Shown here: piece by piece, positions 5,995-13,120 of the stretch | Layout of the letters: each line of letters starts with the position of its first letter | Numbering within the stretch: the first letter of the stretch is position 1 | DNA from: Prevotellaceae bacterium | GTDB taxonomy: Bacteria > Bacteroidota > Bacteroidia > Bacteroidales > Paludibacteraceae | Direction: 5' to 3' | Assembly: GCA_031255055.1 (NCBI GenBank) | Contig: JAIRTG010000182.1 | Span: 1 to 13,143, forward strand | DNA: 13,143 bases | Notes under the pieces: model-generated | Database searches by the model: none | What the model saw: the letters and a program-made list of their open reading frames with translations, nothing else | Told to the model about the DNA's origin: nothing | Position numbers and translations under genes: made by a program

Positions 5995-8361
5995 ATGAAA
6001 AACAGTTATTCGAAAACATGGATATTCTTTTTATCGATGCTGCTGATCTTCTTTATTGGTGCATATACCGTTGTTCAGCAAGGAAAGCAGCAAGAACAAG
6101 AGCCGGAAATTATTTCTGTTACTCATGAAGACGTACCGGCAGGTCAGTTTCAGGCCTTTTTAGACTCGCTTGCCGAGAACATCACCGCACCTATCGCCTT
6201 GTTGCTTCTGCAGATATTGGCCATTTTGATCGTCGCTCGTATTTTTAGCTTCATCTTCGTGAAAATCGGACAGCCTACCGTTATCGGCGAGATCCTGGCA
6301 GGTATCATACTCGGTCCGTCGCTTTTGGGAGTCATCTTTCCGGACGCATACTACTTCCTTTTCGACCCTTCATCATTGGGAAATTTATATATCCTGAGTC
6401 AAATCGGACTGGTGCTGTTTATGTTCGTCATCGGACTGGAACTGAATTTCGACGACCTGAGACAAAAAATGGGCGAAACTTTTGCTATCAGTACGGCAAG
6501 CATCATCATCCCGTTTTTGTTCGGGATGATTCTATCGTTCTTCGTCTACAAAGAATTTGCATCGGGACAAACCGATTTTCTTTCCTTCTCACTCTTTATC
6601 GGCATTTCGATGAGCATTACAGCCTTTCCCGTCCTGGCACGGATTGTACAGGAAAAAGGACTCACCAAAACCTCATTAGGTAGCCTGTCGATTGCCGGTG
6701 CTGCCGTCAATGACGTTGTTGCATGGTGTCTGCTGGCGGCGGTCATCGCCATCACCAAAACAGGTAGCTTTGTCAGCTCACTCTACACCATCGGTTTTGC
6801 CGTCGTCTACACATCACTGATGCTACTCGTCGTCCGACCGTTTCTGAAAAAGCTGGCCTCCGTATACAAAAATTCCGAACTGATAAACAAAAGTATTGTC
6901 GCCTTCCTGTTTTTGATACTGATAGGATCGGCCTTCATCACCCAACTGATCGGCATCCATGCCCTTTTCGGCGCATTTCTGGTCGGCGTGATCATGCCGC
7001 AGGACATGAACTTCCGAAAAATACTGATGGAAAAAATCGAAGATGTCGCGTCTACTCTGTTTCTGCCGTTGTTTTTCGTCTACACAGGTCTGCAAACCAA
7101 CATCGGACTGCTCAATAGCCCCTATCTGTGGGGTATTTGCCTGATATTTATCCTGGTGGCCGTCGGCGGAAAATTTATCGGAAGCGCCGCCGCCGCACGA
7201 TTTTTCGGCGAATCGTGGTACAATAGCCTCTCGCTCGGCATGTTGATGAATACACGCGGACTGATGGAACTGATTGTGCTGAATATCGGATATGAAATGG
7301 GCATCTTGCCCGAATCGGTATTTGTTATGCTGGTCATCGTCGCGTTGGTCACCACGTTTATGACCACTCCGGGCATGTCGCTGATCAATTGGTTCTTTCC
7401 CCCAAAAAGGGAACGGATCATCAGAGAAAAAGCATTAGGCGTTTTCAATGTCCTGATCAGCATCGGGAATCCCGCAAGCGGAAAATCGCTGTTCAGAGTC
7501 GCCAAGACGGTTCTGAACGGCTACAAAAACAGCCTTTCGATAACCGCTCTGCACATCACGCCGGGTACGGATACCAACCCGATGTACGGGGAACAATTTT
7601 CGGAAGAAAGCTTTCTGCCGATTCGCGAAGTCGCCCAAGATACCAGTATACCGCTATCTACAAAATACAAAGTGGCCGACAATATCGAAGCCGATATTAC
7701 AAAATATGTCAATCAAAACGAATTTGACTTCCTGCTCGTAGGAGCCGGCGTTTCGCTGGGCGACAACGCGATCAATAAGCGGACAAAACTGTTTAAAAAA
7801 CTGTCGTGGCTCAATCGGAAAATCAATTATATGCTCAACCGACGGGCGATTTTCTATCCCGGAACCACCGTCAAAGATAAGGTACAATATTTTGTGGAAC
7901 ACAGCGATTGCAGTGTCGGCATCTTGATCAACAGGGGCTACACCAATTCGGAAACAACGCTGATCCTGCTGCAAGAGGTCAACGACGTATTTCTGTTGCG
8001 GTATGCCCGCCGGATGCTTCGTAACAATCCGAATGTACACATCACAATTATCGATCTGAACAAGGTGCTGTCTTCCAACAAAACGGCGCTGGAGTACTAC
8101 GACAGAGAACTGAAATCAATCTTTGCCGCCTCCATCAAAATCAGCCGGATAAAGGAGCTTACCACCGATTTATTTTCACGGTTCAACTTTATGCTGGTCA
8201 GCTACCAGGCATGGGAACATTTTTCGGAAAACAGTAACAACGAATTTGTAAACATCCCCACAACACTGATAATAAACAAAAAAACAACCCGGTTCACGGT
8301 CAAAACGCGAAAGCAAAAGAAAAGCGAACCCGAAGAGGGAATCGACCCGCTGTATGAATGA
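5995..8361 (+). CDS. CPA2-type cation:proton antiporter with C-terminal Usp-like region
   Basis: A 788-residue membrane protein counted from ATG 5995. An in-frame TTG at 5959 would add 12 residues, but the ATG directly precedes a hydrophobic helix and is preferred. Residues 8-28 form an extra N-terminal helix, followed by a polar segment. The Na+/H+ exchanger domain spans about 50-465, with GQPTVIGEILAGIILGPSLL near 92, FVIGLEL near 145, AAVNDVVAW with N239-D240, GIHALFGAFLVG near 320 and LMNTRGLMELIVLNIG near 416. The family exchanges K+ or Na+ for H+ across the inner membrane; the ion cannot be told from sequence. Residues about 485-760 form a soluble cytoplasmic part with two Usp-like alpha/beta halves, likely regulatory, without a clear ATP-binding glycine signature. 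The metallophosphoesterase gene follows closely on the same strand, so they are probably co-transcribed. Confidence 0.92.
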   Translation: MKNSYSKTWIFFLSMLLIFFIGAYTVVQQGKQQEQEPEIISVTHEDVPAGQFQAFLDSLAENITAPIALLLLQILAILIVARIFSFIFVKIGQPTVIGEILAGIILGPSLLGVIFPDAYYFLFDPSSLGNLYILSQIGLVLFMFVIGLELNFDDLRQKMGETFAISTASIIIPFLFGMILSFFVYKEFASGQTDFLSFSLFIGISMSITAFPVLARIVQEKGLTKTSLGSLSIAGAAVNDVVAWCLLAAVIAITKTGSFVSSLYTIGFAVVYTSLMLLVVRPFLKKLASVYKNSELINKSIVAFLFLILIGSAFITQLIGIHALFGAFLVGVIMPQDMNFRKILMEKIEDVASTLFLPLFFVYTGLQTNIGLLNSPYLWGICLIFILVAVGGKFIGSAAAARFFGESWYNSLSLGMLMNTRGLMELIVLNIGYEMGILPESVFVMLVIVALVTTFMTTPGMSLINWFFPPKRERIIREKALGVFNVLISIGNPASGKSLFRVAKTVLNGYKNSLSITALHITPGTDTNPMYGEQFSEESFLPIREVAQDTSIPLSTKYKVADNIEADITKYVNQNEFDFLLVGAGVSLGDNAINKRTKLFKKLSWLNRKINYMLNRRAIFYPGTTVKDKVQYFVEHSDCSVGILINRGYTNSETTLILLQEVNDVFLLRYARRMLRNNPNVHITIIDLNKVLSSNKTALEYYDRELKSIFAASIKISRIKELTTDLFSRFNFMLVSYQAWEHFSENSNNEFVNIPTTLIINKKTTRFTVKTRKQKKSEPEEGIDPLYE

Positions 8362-8445
8362 CGAATCGGAGTCGGGATGAACAAAATAAAAAAAATGGTG
8401 TTTAGCAGTGGACACTATTTTTTTTGTATCATAAACTACAAACAG

Positions 8446-9567
8446 ATGAAATACGGTTTTTTTATTTTCATGTTTTCCGTGCTGACCATCCTCAGCGCTT
8501 ACGTCTCCGTCAGAGGTTTCCAAGCCTTGAAAACGCTTCCTGTGGGACGGTACATCTTCCTTTTTCTGCTGCTTACACTTTTTCTCCTTTTTATCGGCAA
8601 TGTGCTGTTGGTGCGTGATTTTGCGAGCTGTACGGCGAAGGTATTGGGATTCATCGGCTTTTCGTTTTTGATCATCCTGATCTACCTGACACTCTCGTTT
8701 CTATTGATCGATATGGTTCGGCTATTGAACAAAATCATCGGTTTTGCGCCCCAGGGGATGTATGTTTTCCGTCAATGGTCGTTTCTTGTGACGCTGGGCA
8801 TTTTGGCGGTCGTTATGATTACCGGCAACTATGCGTTCAATCATCCGTCGGTCGAACAGCTTTCGATACGGGTCGAAAATAAGCCCGTACAAAACAGACG
8901 GCTGAAAATCGTGCTGGCCAGCGACCTGCACCTGGGCCTGTCTATCGACAAAAAAAACCTGCAGAAATACGTCGAACTGATCAATGCGCAGCATCCGGAC
9001 ATGGTACTTTTTGCCGGCGACATGGTCGATAATATTGTAAAGCCCGTCATCGAACAGCAAATGTCGGAAGAGTTTAATCGGATTCACGCCCCGTTGGGTG
9101 TTTTCGCCATCAGCGGGAATCACGAATACTACGGAGAAAATCCGTATTTGTTTGAAAACTACCTGAAAGAAAACACGCAGGTTCAATTTCTCCGGGACAC
9201 TGTTGTGCTGATCGACGACAGCTTTTACCTTGTCGGACGCGACGACAGAACGAATCTCAACCGGAAAAAAATCAACGAAATCGTAGCCGGTACGGACAAA
9301 GACAAACCGTTCGTTTTGCTGGATCATCAGCCCGTTGAGTTGGAAGAGTCCGAGCAAAACGGGATTGATTTACAACTGTCGGGGCACACGCACAACGGAC
9401 AGTTTTTCCCCGGAAATTTACTGGTAAGAGGAATGTATGAAAACCCTTACGGTTATTCCAAAAAAACGCACACACATTATTACGTCACATCGGGATTGGG
9501 ATTATGGGGGCCGAAGTACCGCATAGGCACCGCATCCGAAATCGTCGTCATCGACTTCAATTATTAG
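8446..9567 (+). CDS. Membrane-anchored metallophosphoesterase (YkuE/YaeI-like)
   Basis: A calcineurin-like phosphoesterase of 373 residues from ATG 8446. An in-frame ATG at 8377, 15 bp after the antiporter stop, would give 396 residues. I prefer 8446 because MKYGFFIFMF starts the first membrane helix, but 8377 cannot be excluded. About four hydrophobic helices occupy residues 1-125. The metal-binding motifs then appear in order: SDLHLG (D160, H162), GDMVD (D192, D195), GNHEYY (N225, H226), LDHQP (H294) and GHTHNGQ (H314, H316). All expected metal ligands are present, so it should be active. Related enzymes cleave phosphate esters or pyrophosphates of lipid or nucleotide substrates; the substrate here is unknown. 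The stop codon TAG lies inside the first heptamer of a repeat array. Confidence 0.9.
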   Translation: MKYGFFIFMFSVLTILSAYVSVRGFQALKTLPVGRYIFLFLLLTLFLLFIGNVLLVRDFASCTAKVLGFIGFSFLIILIYLTLSFLLIDMVRLLNKIIGFAPQGMYVFRQWSFLVTLGILAVVMITGNYAFNHPSVEQLSIRVENKPVQNRRLKIVLASDLHLGLSIDKKNLQKYVELINAQHPDMVLFAGDMVDNIVKPVIEQQMSEEFNRIHAPLGVFAISGNHEYYGENPYLFENYLKENTQVQFLRDTVVLIDDSFYLVGRDDRTNLNRKKINEIVAGTDKDKPFVLLDHQPVELEESEQNGIDLQLSGHTHNGQFFPGNLLVRGMYENPYGYSKKTHTHYYVTSGLGLWGPKYRIGTASEIVVIDFNY

Positions 9568-9591
9568 TGATTAGCGATTAGTGATTAGTGC
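9564..9591 (+). repeat. TTAGTGA heptamer array overlapping the metallophosphoesterase stop
   Basis: Four consecutive heptamers read TTAGTGA, TTAGCGA, TTAGTGA and TTAGTGC. The first one supplies the TAG stop codon (9565-9567). The same heptamer occurs beside both copies of the 87-bp element. Confidence 0.88.
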
Positions 9592-9615
9592 GGATTCGCT
9601 ATGATTAATCACTAA
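9578..9615. terminator. Inverted heptamers between convergent genes, possible bidirectional terminator
   Basis: TTAGTGATTA (9578-9587) and TAATCACTAA (9606-9615) are perfect 10-bp arms. The 18-nt centre contains a small GCG-GATT-CGC dyad. The hairpin sits in the 56-bp gap between the ends of the metallophosphoesterase and holin-family genes. The stem is AT-rich and no T-run follows, so terminator function is inferred from position only. Confidence 0.4.
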
Positions 9616-9623
9616 ACACAAGC

Positions 9624-9956
9624 TTAAATCGTCTTTTTGAGCAGACTTGTGACGCCGCTTGCTATGAGGCTGAAAAGTAATGCCCACCAAAAATTCTCGA
9701 CGTGAAAACCGCCTATAAGCCGACTGGTAAGCAATATAATCACTGTGTTTATCACCGGAAGGAAGAGTCCTAAAGTGATTAGCGTGACCGGAAGCGAAAG
9801 CAATTGTAGAATCGGTTTCAGTGTAACGTTCAAAGTTCCGAGCACAATGGCGACGATGATTGCCGTTCCGAAACCGGTGACGGATACGCCGGGTAGTAGC
9901 CACGCTGTGAAATAAATGGCGACGCCCGATAGGATTATTTGAAACAATATGCGCAT
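9624..9956 (-). CDS. Phage holin family protein (superfamily IV / YvlD-like small membrane protein)
   Basis: A 110-residue protein that is almost entirely hydrophobic, with about four membrane helices: residues ~3-20, ~28-45, ~52-75 and ~85-105. The segments LLPGVSVTGFGTAIIVAIVLGTLN, LKPILQLLSLPVTLITLGLF and the ending FWWALLFSLIASGVTSLLKK are characteristic of the 'phage holin 4' family (PF04020). Despite the name, chromosomal members in bacteria are not generally tied to prophages, and no phage gene lies nearby. The role is unknown; some relatives are envelope-stress linked, which is only suggestive here. It is cut off from the upstream trigger factor gene by a strong terminator, so it probably has its own promoter in the short gap, though I could not identify one. 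Confidence 0.88.
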   Translation of the reverse strand: MRILFQIILSGVAIYFTAWLLPGVSVTGFGTAIIVAIVLGTLNVTLKPILQLLSLPVTLITLGLFLPVINTVIILLTSRLIGGFHVENFWWALLFSLIASGVTSLLKKTI

Positions 9957-10001
9957 GGCGACAAGATTGAAGAGTGTTGTGCGTTGGAACGTCTAAATGA
10001 A

Positions 10002-10035
10002 AAGAGCTGTCGGAACGAACGAACCGACAGCTCTT
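10002..10035 (-). terminator. Intrinsic terminator of trigger factor
   Basis: Arms AAGAGCTGTCGG (10002-10013) and CCGACAGCTCTT (10024-10035) form a perfect 12-bp stem with a 10-nt loop. On the minus strand the stem is followed by a short T stretch (the end of the arm continues TTTTCATTT). It begins 20 bp past the trigger factor stop, the expected place. Confidence 0.85.
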
Positions 10036-10055
10036 ATTTGTGTATTGTGTCGATT

Positions 10056-11411
10056 TTATGCTTTTGCGAACAATTTGTTAAAATCGGCCACCGATATATC
10101 TGTTTCTTCCACTGTTATTTTATCTTTCAACGAATCGAGTACTTTATTTTCGTATACGCGGTTGGCGATATTTTGGAAAGATTTATCTTTTTTCAGCAGT
10201 CCCTGTGCGTAATACTTCACAATCCGTTCGTCATACTCCTCCATTCCGAACTGCGTCAGTTGATTGATGACCATCTTTCTGGCATACTCCTGTACCTCGA
10301 CGTCTTCTACTTTTATATCTGTGTTTTCGGTAATTTTTTCCAGTATCAGCTTCCATTTGAAAGCGCCGATAATTTGTGGGTAGTCTTCATCAACAGTTTC
10401 GGGAGTGGCCTCTTTTTTTGTTGCGAGCATCCAGCGTTTGAGGAATGTTTCGGGGAAAACCATGTCGGTACATTTTTCCAGCAGCAGTTCGCGCAGGTCT
10501 TGTCTGAATTTAAAATCGCCGTTTATGGCCAGTTTCGATGCAAGTTCTTCTTTTATTTTGTTGCGAAAATCCTCTTCGCTGCCGACGACGCCGTCTCCGT
10601 AGGCTCTATCGAAGAGTTCTTGGTTTATTTCCGCTTTCTGATAGCGGGTTATTTCGCTGATAGTAAACCGAAAGTCGGCGTTTATATTTTCGGCTTCATC
10701 GTTATCTATTCCCAGCAGTGAGCCGACATCGTATTTGTTGCCGGTCATTTCGGCAGGGTTGACAACGATGGTATCCCCGACTTTCGACCCGATGAGTTCA
10801 TTCTTACATGTTTCCGATTGTATATAGGTCGGCATTATCGTTGCGTCCGGCGATACGATTCCGTCCTCTTTCGGCAGGTTATTTTCCAGTTCGACAAGCA
10901 GGCCTTTTACAATATCCGTTTCCTGCACCGTTTCAACCGTCCGACGGGCGCCGAAGTAGGCTTGGAGTATTCCGATTTGAGCGTCGATCATTCTATCCTC
11001 GATGATGATGTGATAGAAGTTCACTTTATCATCTTTGGTCAGCGTGAAGTCGGGTTTTGGAGCGATGCCCACATCGAATACGAAGTCAAATGTATCCTGT
11101 ACATCAATATTAATCGGTTGTTGTTCGGTATTGCTGAGCATCGGTTCTCCCAGCACGAGGAGCTTGTGCTGTTGGATGTAATCGTTCACACTTTCGGATA
11201 CTAACTTATTTAGTTCTTCGGATAAGAATGTTTTTTCGTACATTTTTTTTATCAATCCGATGGGCGCCATGCCCGGACGAAAACCGGGTATCTGTACCTT
11301 TTTCCGGAAATCGCGAATTTGTTTTTCTACTTTCTCGGCATAATCCGCCTTTTCAACGCTAACGGTGATAACGGCATTGTTTTGGTCGATATCCTTCTTG
11401 ATAATGTTCAT
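10056..11411 (-). CDS. tig: Trigger factor, ribosome-associated chaperone
   Basis: A 451-residue protein that binds the ribosome near the exit tunnel and shields nascent chains in the cytoplasm. The N-terminal domain carries the ribosome-docking signature PGFRPGMAP (residues 42-50; G43-F44-R45-x-G47-x-x-P50). The middle region (about 150-245) corresponds to the FKBP-like prolyl isomerase domain but lacks the familiar catalytic sequence, as is usual in Bacteroidota trigger factors. The C-terminal part (about 250-440) is helical and charged, fitting the substrate-binding arms. Length is near the usual 430-450. It is a single-gene unit with its own candidate promoter and a strong terminator. The clpP and clpX genes, which often follow tig, are not present downstream here. 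Confidence 0.95.
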   Translation of the reverse strand: MNIIKKDIDQNNAVITVSVEKADYAEKVEKQIRDFRKKVQIPGFRPGMAPIGLIKKMYEKTFLSEELNKLVSESVNDYIQQHKLLVLGEPMLSNTEQQPINIDVQDTFDFVFDVGIAPKPDFTLTKDDKVNFYHIIIEDRMIDAQIGILQAYFGARRTVETVQETDIVKGLLVELENNLPKEDGIVSPDATIMPTYIQSETCKNELIGSKVGDTIVVNPAEMTGNKYDVGSLLGIDNDEAENINADFRFTISEITRYQKAEINQELFDRAYGDGVVGSEEDFRNKIKEELASKLAINGDFKFRQDLRELLLEKCTDMVFPETFLKRWMLATKKEATPETVDEDYPQIIGAFKWKLILEKITENTDIKVEDVEVQEYARKMVINQLTQFGMEEYDERIVKYYAQGLLKKDKSFQNIANRVYENKVLDSLKDKITVEETDISVADFNKLFAKA

Positions 11412-11511
11412 ATTAGAAACGTTTAATAATAAAGCATCCCGTAATCATTTTGACAAACAATTTGCCCGAATACGGCACTTTTCTGTTAATTTATTAATCT
11501 TCAATGGCGGA

Positions 11512-11519
11512 CAAAGGTA
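11512..11519 (-). promoter_or_regulatory. Candidate -7 element of the tig promoter
   Basis: The minus strand reads TACCTTTG, matching TAnnTTTG, which implies a start near 11505 and a leader of about 95 nt. A run of eight T's lies just upstream on that strand. No clear -33 TTTG is seen at normal spacing. Confidence 0.45.
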
Positions 11520-11609
11520 CAAAAAAAAGCAATATGTTTCGTGATCCTTTTCCGTTTTTTGTTCTCACCGTCAGGGGGCGGTAAACCGGTCGGTCGGGCA
11601 TTTCACCGG

Positions 11610-12737
11610 TCAGAATACGATTTGTATCTGTGCGAGCGCCTGATTTGAATTTCTGCCGGCTATCCGATTTTCCGAAAAGCAGGAGAAAATATAATTCAGT
11701 TCGAAGCGGCACATTTTTGCGAAATAATAACTGCATCCGATCGTATAATCGACCGCACGGACGTTATTTTTCTTATCGTTATCATAATAGTCCCATCTTA
11801 CGAAAGCGTCGAATTCGTCGGGTATAAACTTCCACTGCGCCAGTACGCTGACGCCTTCTTTATCCGCATCACCGTCTTTACCCGTCATCCATTCGGCGCG
11901 AGTCGACAAGCGTCCTGTTTTAAAATCAGCGCTGAGAGCCTGCCGGTTTCGGGTATGATCTGCGGCCGGATGATTCCCGACAGCATAATGTCCTGTTCCG
12001 CGATATATTCCGTAGCCGAAACGTAAACCGTACAAAGGCTGTACGATCAAACTTGCGACAACATCCTTTTTATTATTATTATCGCCCATATTGACGCCTG
12101 TACCCTGAAAAATGCCGAGTGCATAATGCAGCAAGAAATGCTCTTGCTGTTTGAACAGGTCGCCATACAGAGTCACCCCCACATCTCGTCCTCCCGCATT
12201 ATTAACGCCCACATCACCGGCCATTCCGCACAGGTTCGACAAAACCCTTGAATTATTTATCGACTCCAGAACAGTCGGCGAAATCATCGATTCAAACGTC
12301 AGGGGCGTCTTTTGCTGACCGATTCTTATCGAGAAAGCATCGAGTGGCTTCCATTGAAGCCAAAGTTCAAACACCGGCTCACCGATGAACGAAAACAATC
12401 CGAAATAATCGAATTGTTCATTCAGTTGTCCGTTCAGGCTCACAAACGCAAAACGCGGGGCGAAGGAATGACGGATATCGCCCGCGTCGCTATACCGGTA
12501 CACTAATTTTCCATAGCCGCCGATTTTCAATTTCGGAGTAAGAAAGCCGCCGAGCGCATTTCCGGTCATTTTAGTTTCGTCCGCAGTCCGGTTCTCGGTC
12601 GGTACTCGTTTCGGATGTTCATCCGGCATATCATTTTCGGCTGTCACCTCGAACGGTTTCCGGTCATATTCCTGCGCATTCGGCAGTGTGACGCCGAAAA
12701 CAACAAAGCATAAAAATAATTTCGTATATCTTTTCAT
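11610..12737 (-). CDS. Outer-membrane porin, OprO/OprP (phosphate-selective porin) family
   Basis: A 375-residue protein with a signal peptide (MKRYTKLFLCFVVFGVTLPNA, cleavage near residue 21) and a polar linker of about 45 residues. A beta-barrel with alternating aromatic/hydrophobic strands begins at KLKIGGYGKLVYRYS. Segments such as FEYFGLF-like QFDYFGLFSFIGEP, AFSIRIGQQKTPLTFESM, GRDVGVTLYGDL, GIFQGTGVN and the C-terminal AQIQIVF with final Phe fit the porin O/P family. Such porins let anions or other small solutes cross the outer membrane; phosphate selectivity is a family label and is not shown here. It is transcribed leftward alone, with repeat copy B about 200 bp upstream. The stop-to-tig distance (11412-11609) holds the tig promoter, and no terminator was evident after the porin. 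Confidence 0.85.
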   Translation of the reverse strand: MKRYTKLFLCFVVFGVTLPNAQEYDRKPFEVTAENDMPDEHPKRVPTENRTADETKMTGNALGGFLTPKLKIGGYGKLVYRYSDAGDIRHSFAPRFAFVSLNGQLNEQFDYFGLFSFIGEPVFELWLQWKPLDAFSIRIGQQKTPLTFESMISPTVLESINNSRVLSNLCGMAGDVGVNNAGGRDVGVTLYGDLFKQQEHFLLHYALGIFQGTGVNMGDNNNKKDVVASLIVQPLYGLRFGYGIYRGTGHYAVGNHPAADHTRNRQALSADFKTGRLSTRAEWMTGKDGDADKEGVSVLAQWKFIPDEFDAFVRWDYYDNDKKNNVRAVDYTIGCSYYFAKMCRFELNYIFSCFSENRIAGRNSNQALAQIQIVF

Positions 12738-12903
12738 AACAGTTCAATTCGTACGGTTGGTAGAATAAACGTATTAATGCGCCGATTTCCTATTCCCGAA
12801 GGCGTCGATTCGTATTTATTCACATCATTTTATTCACATAATGCACCGTTTGCATTACATTTTACGGGGGGTATCGCGTACAATGTCATTCGGTCTCCCT
12901 CCC

Positions 12904-12937
12904 GAACGAGAACGAGAAAGAGAAAGAGAAAGAGAAT
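12904..12937. repeat. Hexamer purine microsatellite (GAGAAC/GAGAAA)
   Basis: GAGAA-type hexamers run in tandem: about two GAGAAC-like units followed by three GAGAAA units and a GAGAAT. The tract is all purine apart from the two C's. It corresponds in position to the shorter TTCTCTTTATCTCTCTT tract next to copy A, so it looks like an expanded version of the same flank. Confidence 0.8.
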
Positions 12938-12939
12938 TA

Positions 12940-13026
12940 GGGGGGGGAAGTCTCCCCCTCGCTCCAGCCCGCCTGCGGCGGTCTTCCGCTACCCCCTCTG
13001 CGGGGCGCTGCCCCGCAACGCCCCGT
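12940..13026 (-). repeat. 87-bp hairpin-rich intergenic repeat, copy B (inverted)
   Basis: This is the reverse-oriented partner of 5510-5596. The GCGGGGC-GCT-GCCCCGC hairpin lies at 13000-13016, and the other dyads are preserved. Loop differences from copy A (read on the minus strand) are AGA to AGC, AAC to GCA and GA to GG. Confidence 0.9.
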
Positions 13027-13047
13027 AAGACAGTGATTAAATAGTGT

Positions 13048-13080
13048 TTAGTGATTAGTGATTAGTGATTAGTGATTAGC
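13048..13080 (+). repeat. TTAGTGA heptamer array beside copy B
   Basis: Four exact TTAGTGA heptamers (13048-13075) are followed by a partial TTAGC. The array starts 22 bp from the end of copy B. Confidence 0.92.
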
Positions 13081-13094
13081 AAGTTCCCTATCGC

Positions 13095-13120
13095 TACCGC
13101 ACGATTCCTATCGTGTGGTA
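13095..13120. repeat. 11-bp hairpin near the right edge
   Basis: TACCGCACGAT (13095-13105) pairs with ATCGTGTGGTA (13110-13120) through a TCCT loop, with one G-T wobble. It is followed by an A-rich tract. Its role is unknown; whatever lies beyond the edge would decide. Confidence 0.6.

Noticed and set aside
8722..9357. 211-codon minus-strand open frame opposite the metallophosphoesterase
   Set aside because: It overlaps a gene with all catalytic motifs intact and shows no domain of its own.
9624..9956. Holin-family gene as a sign of a prophage
   Set aside because: No integrase, capsid, lysin or attachment site is nearby; chromosomal members of this family are common.
9939..10721. 260-codon plus-strand open frame opposite trigger factor
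   Set aside because: It is antisense to tig and crosses the tig terminator hairpin; the Cys/Phe-rich protein has no recognisable family.
13048..13080. Regular repeats considered as a CRISPR array
   Set aside because: Units are 7 bp with no spacers and no cas genes nearby.
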